Shown here: positions 36,527 through 44,095 of the stretch, in pieces
How positions within the stretch are numbered: position 1 is the first letter of the stretch
Layout: each line of letters opens with the position of its first letter
From: Novosphingobium sp.
Lineage (GTDB): Bacteria; Pseudomonadota; Alphaproteobacteria; Sphingomonadales; Sphingomonadaceae
DNA: 64,000 nucleotides
Direction of reading: 5' to 3'
Assembly (NCBI GenBank): GCA_024236215.1
Contig: JACKKX010000001.1
Span: forward strand, 609,501-673,500
Notes under the pieces: generated by a model
The model's database searches: none
What the model was told of the DNA's origin: nothing
The model's input: only the letters and a program-made list of their open reading frames with translations
Program-made: the position numbers and the translations under genes

Positions 36527-38032
36527 TCAGCTTTCGAGCTGGCGCAGCAGGCTGCGCACGTCGCCGTCCATGTCGGCATCGCGGGTGCGCAGATCCTCGA
36601 TCAGCCGCACCGCGTGGATCACGGTGGAGTGATCGCGCCCGCCGAACTTGCGGCCGATTTCCGGGTAGGAGCGCGGGGTGAGCACCTTGGCGAGGTACAT
36701 CGCGACCTGGCGCGGGCGCACCACCGCGCGGGCTCGGCGCTTCGATGCCATCTCGGTGCGATCCACCCGGTAGAACTGGCACACGGTGCGCTGGATCTCG
36801 TCGATGGTGATCCGGCGGCGGTTGGCCGAAAGGATATCGGTCAGCTGTTCCTCGGCCAGCTGGAGCGACACGGCCTGGCCGGTCAGCTGGGCATAGGCGA
36901 TCAGCTTGTTGAGCCCGCCGACCAGCTCGCGCACATTGCGGTTGATGGTCCGGGCGAGGAACTCGATCACGTCGGCAGGTACGTTGGTGGGCGAAAAGCG
37001 CTGCAGGCGGTGTTCCAGGATCGCGCGGCGCAGCTCGATATCGGCGGGCTGGATATCGGCGACCAGCCCCATCGACAGACGGCTGAGCAAGCGCTGCTCC
37101 ACCCCATCGAGCGCCTGCGGGGCGCGGTCGGCGGCGAACACCAGTCGCTTGCCCTCGGCGAGCAGCGCGTCGATCGTATAGAGCAGCTCTTCCTGGGCCG
37201 AAGCCTTGCCGATGATGAACTGGATGTCGTCGACCAGCAACAGGTCGAAGCCGCGCAGGCGCGCCTTGAATTCGATCGTCTGATTCTGCCGCAAGGCCTG
37301 GACGAATTCGACCATGAAACGCTCGGCCGAGCAGTAGAAGATCCGCGCACGCGGGTGGGCCGTCAGATAGGAATGGCCGATTGCGTGGAGCAGGTGGGTT
37401 TTGCCCTGCCCGGTCGCCGCTTTGAGATAGAGCGGGGCGAACTGCGGGGTTTCGGTCGCCGCCATGCGCTGGGCCGCGTTGCTGGCCAGCACGTTGGCAG
37501 CGCCAGTAACGAAGGTGGTGAAGGTCAGCGAGGGATCAAGCCCGATCGAACCGATCCCGAACCCGTTAGTGCCCGGCCCGCCCATCTCGGCCGCGCCCAT
37601 GCCGATGGCATCGCCCGGCTGCGCGGCAAAGGCGGCCTCACCATTGGGTCGGCGCGCACCCTCGTCGCGGCCCAGCCGGATCCCGGCGCCCGCACGGCGC
37701 CCGGGCGGAACCGAGATCCGCACGTTGCGCACATCGGGCCGGGCGATCTTCCAGGCCAGCGAGAGCCGGTCGGCAAACCGATCCGCCACCCAGTTGGCCG
37801 AAAACTCGGTCGGCAAGTGAAGATCGAGCGTGCCGGTTTCCTTGCAGAACGAACCGAGCTGGATCGGCTTGATCCACTGGCTGTGCAACTGCTGGCCCAG
37901 GTCCTTGCGCAGACCCTGGCTGATGTCGGCCCAATCGGCCGCAAGATCGAGCGCTTCCTGCTCTTCGCGCAGGCGCTCGGATTCGCTCTTTCCTCCGGCG
38001 GGTCCGCTACCCCGTTGTCCGCCAGTCCCCAT
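36527..38032 (-). CDS. dnaA: chromosomal replication initiator DnaA
   Basis: Binds DnaA boxes at oriC and opens it. The 501-residue protein has an N-terminal domain (WADISQGLRKDLGQQLHSQWI), a long Gly/Ala-rich domain II (about 105-175), the AAA+ domain with Walker A ATGQGKTHLLHA, Walker B LLVDDIQFI, and the DNA-binding domain ending with the signature GGRDHSTVIHAV. The start at 38032 gives the usual MGTGG N-terminus; upstream codons are not conserved. Confidence 0.97.
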   Translation of the reverse strand: MGTGGQRGSGPAGGKSESERLREEQEALDLAADWADISQGLRKDLGQQLHSQWIKPIQLGSFCKETGTLDLHLPTEFSANWVADRFADRLSLAWKIARPDVRNVRISVPPGRRAGAGIRLGRDEGARRPNGEAAFAAQPGDAIGMGAAEMGGPGTNGFGIGSIGLDPSLTFTTFVTGAANVLASNAAQRMAATETPQFAPLYLKAATGQGKTHLLHAIGHSYLTAHPRARIFYCSAERFMVEFVQALRQNQTIEFKARLRGFDLLLVDDIQFIIGKASAQEELLYTIDALLAEGKRLVFAADRAPQALDGVEQRLLSRLSMGLVADIQPADIELRRAILEHRLQRFSPTNVPADVIEFLARTINRNVRELVGGLNKLIAYAQLTGQAVSLQLAEEQLTDILSANRRRITIDEIQRTVCQFYRVDRTEMASKRRARAVVRPRQVAMYLAKVLTPRSYPEIGRKFGGRDHSTVIHAVRLIEDLRTRDADMDGDVRSLLRQLES

Positions 38033-38398
38033 CCCGCTCACCTGAGGTATGCCCCCGAATCCAAAAAACTTCGCCAAAGCACCGGCCACCCCGCCCGGCG
38101 CACACGATCCCTTCGCCGGATGCCCTGTTCCGGCGCAAGGAGCGCGACTGAATGTGACCCCCTGGGCGAATGAGCGCCCTAGGACAGGGAGGGTTTTGGG
38201 ACCCTTCGCGGGCAAGGGCAAGGCGCGTGAAGTAAAAAAAGTGAAATAATTGCCCTTGACTCACCCCCGCATGGGAGAATCCCGTAACACATGGATAACA
38301 TGCTGTTAACGCGCAATTTTCGATTTTGCACCGACGCGAATCGCCGGATTCCATCGGCTTGCCGCGATGCAGCATCGGATGCGCGTTTGCGAAACGAA
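38033..38398. promoter_or_regulatory. non-coding upstream region of dnaA with one possible DnaA box
   Basis: Between dnaA and the rpsT terminator there is no convincing gene. On the minus strand TTATCCAT (complement of 38291-38298) is close to the DnaA box TTATCCACA. A single imperfect box suggests autoregulation of dnaA, not an origin. The flanking bases are moderately AT-rich, including TAACACATGGATAACATGC. Confidence 0.3.
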
Positions 38399-38428
38399 AA
38401 TGGCCGGCGGAGCGCCCGCCGGCCATGT
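38399..38428 (-). terminator. rho-independent terminator of rpsT
   Basis: The stem TGGCCGGCGG (38401-38410) pairs with its complement in 38415-38425, with loop AGCG; on the minus strand T residues follow. It lies 60 bp after the rpsT stop. Confidence 0.7.
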
Positions 38429-38487
38429 TCCTTTTTCGTCCCGTTTTCGCGCCGCTCAGGCGGGCGAATCGGCAGCGTCGGCGCGAA

Positions 38488-38748
38488 TCAGAGCCCGGCG
38501 ACGCGCTTGGTCAGGCGCGAAAGCTTGCGCGCCGCGGTGTTCTTGTGAATCACCCCGCGCGCCACGCCACGCGCCAGCTCGGGCTGGGCCGCCTTGAGCG
38601 CATCGGCAGCGGCAGCCTTGTCGCCGCCATCGAGCGCGGCCTCAACCTTCTTCACGAAGGTGCGGATGCGGCTCATGCGGTTGCCGTTGATTTCGGCGCG
38701 CTTTTCGTTGCGGCGGATGCGCTTCTTGGCTTGCGGCGTATTGGCCAT
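38488..38748 (-). CDS. rpsT: 30S ribosomal protein S20
   Basis: The 86-residue basic protein begins [21 protein letters not shown] and has the helical core [16 protein letters not shown] and [19 protein letters not shown], standard for S20. It is downstream of mutM on the same strand and ends at a strong hairpin. Confidence 0.98.
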   Translation of the reverse strand: MANTPQAKKRIRRNEKRAEINGNRMSRIRTFVKKVEAALDGGDKAAAADALKAAQPELARGVARGVIHKNTAARKLSRLTKRVAGL

Positions 38749-38884
38749 TGTCGTCCTTTATGCGGCTGCCTTCGCGCAGCCTCTAACAGTTGATTCGCGT
38801 GCAGAATCGCAAGAGCGGCCCCGGGCCTCCCCTGCGCGAAGCGCGGCCCTTAGCCTCGACCCTGCCAATCGTCAAGCATTCCGC

Positions 38885-39700
38885 TCATTTCTGGCACTTC
38901 GGGCAATACCAGGTGCTGCGCCCGCCCTGGGCAAAGCGCTTCACCGGCGCGCCGCAGCGGGAGCAGGGCTGGCCTTCGCGATCGTAGACATCGAAGCGCT
39001 TGGAAAAATAGCCCAGCTCGCCATCGGGGCGGGCATAGTCGCGCAGACTCGATCCCCCGGCCTCGATCGCCTCGGCGATGACGGCCTTGATTTGCGGCAC
39101 CAGCCGCGCCAGCGCCTGGCCGGAAACCGCGCCTGCGGCCTTGCGCGGATCGATCCCGGCCCGGAACAGCGCCTCGCAGACGTAGATGTTGCCCAGCCCG
39201 GCGACGATCCGCTGGTCGAGCAGCATCAGCTTGATCGCCGCCTTGCGTCCGCTTAGCGCCGACTTCAGCTTGGACGGACTTAGCCCGTCGCCCAAAGGCT
39301 CCGGCCCCAGGGTGGCGAAGGCGGGCCACGAGCCGATCCGCGCGGTTTCCACCAGATCGACCGACCCGAAACGGCGCGGGTCGCACAGCGCGAGCCGCTC
39401 GCCGCTATCGGTTTCGATCACCAGGTGATCGTGCGGCCCCAGGCTTTCGGGCTCGATCCGCCAGCGCCCAGACATGCCGAGGTGAAAGATCATCGTCTGC
39501 CCGCGATCGAGGTGGATCAGGCCATATTTGGCGCGGCGGCCCAGCCCTGTGACGACCGCCCCGGTCATCACCTGCACCAGATCGGCCGGAAATGGCCGTC
39601 TCAGGTCGGCCCGGCGGGTTTCCACCCGCGCCAGTCGCGCGCCATCCAGCACACCGGCAAGGCCGCGCACGGTGGTTTCGACTTCGGGAAGCTCGGGCAT
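38885..39700 (-). CDS. mutM: formamidopyrimidine-DNA glycosylase
   Basis: Removes 8-oxoguanine and formamidopyrimidines from DNA, using the N-terminal Pro as nucleophile. The 271-residue protein begins MPELPEVETTVRGL, has the helix-two-turn-helix YVCEALFRAGIDPRKAAG, and ends with the zinc finger CSRCG..CPKCQ. A typical length. Confidence 0.97.
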   Translation of the reverse strand: MPELPEVETTVRGLAGVLDGARLARVETRRADLRRPFPADLVQVMTGAVVTGLGRRAKYGLIHLDRGQTMIFHLGMSGRWRIEPESLGPHDHLVIETDSGERLALCDPRRFGSVDLVETARIGSWPAFATLGPEPLGDGLSPSKLKSALSGRKAAIKLMLLDQRIVAGLGNIYVCEALFRAGIDPRKAAGAVSGQALARLVPQIKAVIAEAIEAGGSSLRDYARPDGELGYFSKRFDVYDREGQPCSRCGAPVKRFAQGGRSTWYCPKCQK

Positions 39701-39732
39701 CGCCGTTGGCTAGGAGCGCATCCACACGCGGG

Positions 39733-39749
39733 CAATACGTTTCGTATTG
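39733..39749. promoter_or_regulatory. palindrome upstream of the DUF1993 gene
   Basis: CAATACG-TTT-CGTATTG is a perfect 7-bp inverted repeat, 59 bases before the DUF1993 start. It runs directly into TTGCAACTGAAAA (39747-39759), shared with the promoter region of the HxlR gene. Confidence 0.45.
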
Positions 39750-39807
39750 CAACTGAAAAAATCCTGCGCTAGTCCTGCTGGTCCAATAAACCTCCCGGGA
39801 GAATTCG

Positions 39808-40329
39808 ATGTCCTATTCGCTGCACCGCTCGGCCGTGCCGGGCTTTATCGCCATGCTGGGCAATCTCAAGGCAATCCTCGACAAGGCCGCCGCGCAGAAG
39901 GACGAGGCCGCACTGATCGAGGCGCGCCTCGCGCCCGACATGTTCGCGCTGGCCCGCCAGATCCAGATCGCCTCCGACGCGGCCAAGGGTGCCGCCGCCC
40001 GGCTGACCGGAACCGAGGCCCCGGCCATGCCCGATACCGAAGCCAGCTTTGCAGAACTCAAGGAACGCTGCGACAAGACCATTGCCTATCTCGAAACAAT
40101 CGACCCGGCCGCCTTCGATGCTGGGGCGGATCGCGAAGTGGTGATAACCTTTCCCAACGGCGCGGGGATCCGCTTTGACGGGACCACCTTTTTGACCGGG
40201 TTTGCCGTGCCCAACTTCTATTTCCACGCCACCGCCGCCTACGCGATCCTGCGCGCCGAAGGTGTGGATCTGGGCAAGGCCGATTTCCTCGCCCACCTGG
40301 CGCCGTTCATGTTCCCGCCGCCCGCCTGA
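39808..40329 (+). CDS. DUF1993 family protein
   Basis: The 173-residue product matches the DUF1993 pattern: LHRSAVPGFIAMLGNLKAILDKAAA, LAPDMFALARQIQIASDAAKGAAARL, FAELKERCDKTIAYLETI, and the C-terminal GFAVPNFYFHATAAYAILRAEGVDLGKADFL. The family is a helical-bundle protein similar to DinB folds, with no known activity. CCTCCCGGGAGAATTCG precedes the ATG. Confidence 0.9.
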   Translation: MSYSLHRSAVPGFIAMLGNLKAILDKAAAQKDEAALIEARLAPDMFALARQIQIASDAAKGAAARLTGTEAPAMPDTEASFAELKERCDKTIAYLETIDPAAFDAGADREVVITFPNGAGIRFDGTTFLTGFAVPNFYFHATAAYAILRAEGVDLGKADFLAHLAPFMFPPPA

Positions 40330-40380
40330 GGTGGAATAAGGGTTTCCTTGTTTGGTGCGGTCGGGACATCCGTCCCTCCC

Positions 40381-40509
40381 TTTGCCATGCCAGCCCGCTC
40401 CCCCGGCCCAACCGCCCACAGGGTATCCTAAACGGGTGGTTGGGCCGGGGGAGCGGGCTGGCAAGGCAAAGCTGATCGCGGAGGCGATCAGCACACACAA
40501 CAAGGACTC
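40381..40509. repeat. long hairpin plus dispersed repeat, copy 2
   Basis: A 37-bp stem, 40381-40417 with 40434-40470, has 35 of 37 pairs and a 16-base loop. It is followed directly by CTGATCGCGGAGGCGATCAG at 40472-40491 and AAGGACTC, the same unit as at 2911-2950. The whole unit separates the DUF1993 gene from ubiE. It may be a transcription barrier or a non-autonomous element. Confidence 0.65.
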
Positions 40510-40543
40510 GCGCCGCGCCCAGCTTGGGGCTAAGGCGCGGGCC

Positions 40544-41275
40544 ATGAACGATACGGTTTCCTTCGGTTACGAAGAGGTCAGCCCCGAGGAAAAGACCGCC
40601 CGCGTGGGCGAGGTCTTTTCAAGCGTCGCCAAGAAGTATGACGTGATGAACGATGCCATGTCGGGGGGAATGCACCGGCTGTGGAAGGACAAGTTCGTCC
40701 GCCGGGTTAAGCCGCAGCCAGGCGAGCAAATCCTCGACATGGCCGGCGGCACCGGCGATATCGCCTTTCGCCTGGCGGAGCGCGGGGCCAGCGTGACCGT
40801 TTCCGACATCAATCAAGATATGCTCGATGTGGGTCTCGAGCGCGCGATGGAGCGCGGGCTGGATGATCTGGTCTGGTCGCGACAGAACGCCGAGGAATTG
40901 TCCTTCCCCGACCGGTTTTTCGATGCCTACACGATCGTGTTCGGGATCCGCAACGTCACCCATATCGATAAGGCCCTGGCCGAAGCACACCGCGTGCTGA
41001 GGCGCGGGGGACGGTTCTTTTGCATGGAATTCTCAACCACCCAGTGGCCGGGCTTCAAGGAAGTCTACGATCTCTATTCGCACCACCTGATGCCGCGCAT
41101 TGGCCAGGTCATCGCCGGCGATGCCGACAGCTATCGCTATCTGGCCGAATCGATCCGCCGCTTTCCGCCCATGCCCGAATTCGAGGCGATGATCCGCGAG
41201 GCCGGTTTCGTGCGCACCCGGGTCGAGCCGATCCTGGGCGGGGCCGTGGCGATCCATTCGGGGTGGAAGATTTGA
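40544..41275 (+). CDS. ubiE: bifunctional demethylmenaquinone/ubiquinone methyltransferase UbiE
   Basis: SAM-dependent C-methyltransferase in ubiquinone synthesis. The 243-residue protein has FGYEEVSPEEKTARVGEVFSSVA..YDVMND at the N-terminus, motif I LDMAGGTGDIAF, GIRNVTHIDKALAEAHRVLRRGGRFFCMEFS, and the C-terminal RYLAESIRRFP and GGAVAIHSGWK. It is followed one base after the stop by ubiB, a standard pair. Confidence 0.97.
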   Translation: MNDTVSFGYEEVSPEEKTARVGEVFSSVAKKYDVMNDAMSGGMHRLWKDKFVRRVKPQPGEQILDMAGGTGDIAFRLAERGASVTVSDINQDMLDVGLERAMERGLDDLVWSRQNAEELSFPDRFFDAYTIVFGIRNVTHIDKALAEAHRVLRRGGRFFCMEFSTTQWPGFKEVYDLYSHHLMPRIGQVIAGDADSYRYLAESIRRFPPMPEFEAMIREAGFVRTRVEPILGGAVAIHSGWKI

Positions 41276-41276
41276 A

Positions 41277-42827
41277 GTGACCCGCCCGGCAACGCACATC
41301 CTGCGCCTGCTGCGCTGGGGCCGCACCCTGGCGAGGCACGGCGCGCTGCGCGGGATCGAGCGCGATCACAACACCCCGGCGCAGGTCCGGCGGCTGACCC
41401 GGATCGCGCGATTTGGCACATTCCAGCCTGCCCGGCCGGACTATGCCGGGGCCTTTCAGGCGATCGGCCCCGCAGCGATCAAGCTCGGCCAGACACTCGC
41501 CACCCGCCCCGACATCGTCGGCGATGACGCGGCAGGCAATTTGCTGCTGTTGCAGGACAGCCTGCCGCCGGTGCCCTTTGCCGCGATCCGGCGCGAAATC
41601 GAGGCCAGCTTCGGCAAGCCGCTGGAAAGCCTGTTCGCCAGCATCGAGGAACAACCTGTCGGCGCGGCCTCGATCGCGCAGGTCCACCGCGCGGTGACCA
41701 CCGAGGGGCGGAACGCGGCGGTCAAGGTGCTGCGTCCGGGGATCAGAGAAAAGTTCGGCGCCGATATCGAAACCTACGAATGGGCCGCCGCCCATCTCGA
41801 AGCCTTGGGGGGCGAACCTGCGCGGCTGCGCCCGCGGCTGGTGATCGCCAATTTCAAGCGCTGGACGCTGCGTGAGCTTGACCTCAGGCGCGAGGCCGCC
41901 TCCGCCTCGGAACTGGCCGAGGTGATGCGCGGCACCGAAGGCTACCGCGTTCCCGGGATCGACTGGGACCGAACCAATGGCCGGGTAATGACAGTCGACT
42001 GGATCGACGGCGTCAAGATCAGCGAGATCCAGGCGCTGCGCGATGCCGGGCACGATCTCGACGCGCTGGCCGAGCGGCTGGTGCTGACCTTCCTGCGTCA
42101 GGCGATCAGCCATGGCTATTTCCATGCCGACATGCACCAGGGCAACCTGTTCGTCGAAGCCGACGGGACCATCGCGGCAATCGACTTCGGGATCATGGGG
42201 CGGATCGACCGGCGCGCGCGGCTGTGGCTGGCCGAGATTCTCTATGGCCTGACCACCGGTAACTACCGCCGCGTCGCCGAGATCCATTTCGAGGCGCAAT
42301 ATGTGCCCAGCTATCATTCGGTCGACGAATTCGCGACCGCACTGAGGGCCGTGGGCGAGCCGACGCGCGGGCGCCCGGTGAGCGAGCTTTCGGTCGGGCA
42401 GATGCTCGAATCGCTGTTCGCGATCACCCGCGAGTTCGACATGCAGACCCAGCCGCACCTGCTGCTGCTGCAAAAGACCATGGTGATGGTCGAGGGGCTG
42501 GCGACCCAGCTCAATCCCCGAATCAACATGTGGGATGTCGCCTCGCCCTTCGTGCGCGAATGGATCCGCGACGAGCTGGGGCCCGAAGCCGCACTGGCCG
42601 ACCGGATCCGCAAGGATGCCGAGACGCTGCTGCGCCTGCCCGATCTGGTTCGCCGGATCGAAGACAGGTTCCCCGCCAAGGGCGGTGCGCCCGATGCCCC
42701 GCCCCTGCCGCCAGTCGAGCTGGTTTGGGACCGGCGCAGCGGCGCACGCGGCTGGGCGGGCTATCTGGCGGCGGCACTTGTCGGAGCAGCGGCGCTGTGG
42801 GCCGGGCAGGCGCTCGGATGGATCTAG
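41277..42827 (+). CDS. ubiB: ubiquinone biosynthesis kinase-like protein UbiB
   Basis: Atypical kinase/ATPase needed for ubiquinone synthesis. The 516-residue protein starts with GTG. It has the KxGQ motif in IKLGQTLATRPDI, the Ala-rich loop in PVGAASIAQVHRAV, catalytic HADMHQGN, DFG in IDFGIMG, and a C-terminal membrane anchor (about 492-514). It overlaps the next small gene by 10 bp. Confidence 0.96.
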   Translation: MTRPATHILRLLRWGRTLARHGALRGIERDHNTPAQVRRLTRIARFGTFQPARPDYAGAFQAIGPAAIKLGQTLATRPDIVGDDAAGNLLLLQDSLPPVPFAAIRREIEASFGKPLESLFASIEEQPVGAASIAQVHRAVTTEGRNAAVKVLRPGIREKFGADIETYEWAAAHLEALGGEPARLRPRLVIANFKRWTLRELDLRREAASASELAEVMRGTEGYRVPGIDWDRTNGRVMTVDWIDGVKISEIQALRDAGHDLDALAERLVLTFLRQAISHGYFHADMHQGNLFVEADGTIAAIDFGIMGRIDRRARLWLAEILYGLTTGNYRRVAEIHFEAQYVPSYHSVDEFATALRAVGEPTRGRPVSELSVGQMLESLFAITREFDMQTQPHLLLLQKTMVMVEGLATQLNPRINMWDVASPFVREWIRDELGPEAALADRIRKDAETLLRLPDLVRRIEDRFPAKGGAPDAPPLPPVELVWDRRSGARGWAGYLAAALVGAAALWAGQALGWI

Positions 42828-43093
42828 ACGCGCTGATCGAGTATTTCTTCGAAACCGGTGATCCCACCGAGCTGGGCGAGGCCGAGTTCGAGCGTGGGCT
42901 GGAACGACTGCGGATCGGCTTCGCCGTGGAGCGCGAGCCGGGGCGCAGGTTCGCGCTGTGGACGCTGATGGAAGCGCTGGGCGTGGCGCCGCTTCCCGCC
43001 GAGGCCTTTGCCAAGGAACCCACGCTCAAGGCTGCGGCGGAGGACTATCTGGCAGCAGCGTTCCGGCTCGAACGGTTCGGAGAGAGTGAATGA
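42818..43093 (+). CDS. small hypothetical protein between ubiB and a phosphatase gene
   Basis: The 91-residue acidic protein (start MDLDALIEYFFETGDPTEL) is mostly helical and has no signal or membrane segment; its middle reads RFALWTLMEALGVAPLPAEAF. It overlaps ubiB by 10 bp and the next gene by 4 bp (ATGA), so it is part of the same transcript and almost surely translated. I do not recognise its family. Confidence 0.75.
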   Translation: MDLDALIEYFFETGDPTELGEAEFERGLERLRIGFAVEREPGRRFALWTLMEALGVAPLPAEAFAKEPTLKAAAEDYLAAAFRLERFGESE

Positions 43094-43554
43094 CCCGCCC
43101 CGCGGTGCTGTTTGTCTGCCTGGGCAACATCTGCCGTTCGCCGATGGCCGAGGGGGCATTCCGGGCCGAAGCCGAACGCGCCGGTCTCGACGTGGCGATC
43201 GATTCCGCCGGAACCGCCGCCTATCATGTGGGCGAACCGCCCGATCCGCGAGCCCAGGCCACCGCCCGCGCGCACGGGGCGGAAATCGGGCATCTGCGCG
43301 GGCGCCAGCTGGTGGCCGAGGACTTTTTTCGTTTTACCCATGTGCTGGTGATGGACCATTCCAACCTTGCCAATGCCCAGGCGATCGTGCCCCCCGGTTC
43401 CATCACCCGGCCCATGCTGTTGCTCGATCTGGTGGCCGGGCGCGAGGGCGCTGCGGTGGCCGACCCCTATTATGGCGGTGAGGAGCATTTCGAGGACACC
43501 TGGGACGATGTCAGCCGGGCTGCCCGCGCTCTGGTAGCGTCGCTACGGCAATGA
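43090..43554 (+). CDS. low-molecular-weight protein tyrosine phosphatase
   Basis: The 154-residue phosphatase has the active-site loop CLGNICRSP near residue 10, and the general acid Asp in DPYYGG. Members remove phosphate from protein tyrosine, and in bacteria are often linked to capsule polysaccharide control. Coupled by ATGA overlaps to the genes on both sides. Confidence 0.93.
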   Translation: MTRPAVLFVCLGNICRSPMAEGAFRAEAERAGLDVAIDSAGTAAYHVGEPPDPRAQATARAHGAEIGHLRGRQLVAEDFFRFTHVLVMDHSNLANAQAIVPPGSITRPMLLLDLVAGREGAAVADPYYGGEEHFEDTWDDVSRAARALVASLRQ

Positions 43555-44018
43555 GCGCGGAGAGTGTCCTTGCCTGGCTGGGCGAGCACGCGCCCGACCT
43601 TCGCCTGATCGACCACGCCCGTTCCACCGCGACCGTGGCCGAGGCTGCCGAAGTTCTGGGAGTGGAACCGGGCAGGATCGCCAAAACCCTGGCCTTCCGG
43701 GTGAATGAGACCACCTATCTGTTGATAGCGCGCGGCGATGCGCGGCTTGATAATGCGCTGTGCAGGGCGGCGCTGGGCGGGCGGCCACGCATGCTCGACG
43801 CGGAACAGACGCTGGCCGCCACCGGCCATGCGGTGGGCGGAGTCTGCCCGTTCGGCCTCGCCAATCCGTTGCCGATCCTGGCTGATCGTTCGCTGCTGGC
43901 TTATCCCAGTGTCTTTCCGGCAGCGGGATCGCGTACCAGTTCGCTCGAGGTGGAACCGGAGCGGCTGGTCATGCTGGTCGGGGCGCAATGGACCGAGATC
44001 TGCAAGCTTCCCGATTGA
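43551..44018 (+). CDS. YbaK/EbsC-type aminoacyl-tRNA deacylase
   Basis: The 155-residue protein clears mischarged aminoacyl-tRNA (Cys-tRNAPro in YbaK). It has the family features: HARSTATVAEAAEVLGVEPGRIAKTLAFRVNE with the catalytic Lys, and GGVCPFGLANPLPILADRSLL. The subgroup here resembles stand-alone sphingomonad proteins, so the substrate is not certain. It ends a coupled run of genes. Confidence 0.88.
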   Translation: MSAESVLAWLGEHAPDLRLIDHARSTATVAEAAEVLGVEPGRIAKTLAFRVNETTYLLIARGDARLDNALCRAALGGRPRMLDAEQTLAATGHAVGGVCPFGLANPLPILADRSLLAYPSVFPAAGSRTSSLEVEPERLVMLVGAQWTEICKLPD

Positions 44019-44041
44019 ACGTGGGGTGATGAAATGCGAAA

Positions 44042-44069
44042 CGCCCCGATCCCGCGAGGGACCGGGGCG
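44042..44069 (-). terminator. terminator of the second TonB receptor gene
   Basis: A 7-bp GC-rich stem plus four further pairs around the loop GCGA, with one mismatch. On the minus strand GTTTC follows. It lies between convergent genes and can serve both. Confidence 0.6.
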
Positions 44070-44095
44070 CTGCGCAAGCCCTGCCGTGACAGGGA

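Noticed and set aside
38033-38487. Chromosomal origin next to dnaA
   Set aside because: Only one imperfect DnaA box and no box cluster or AT-rich unwinding stretch.
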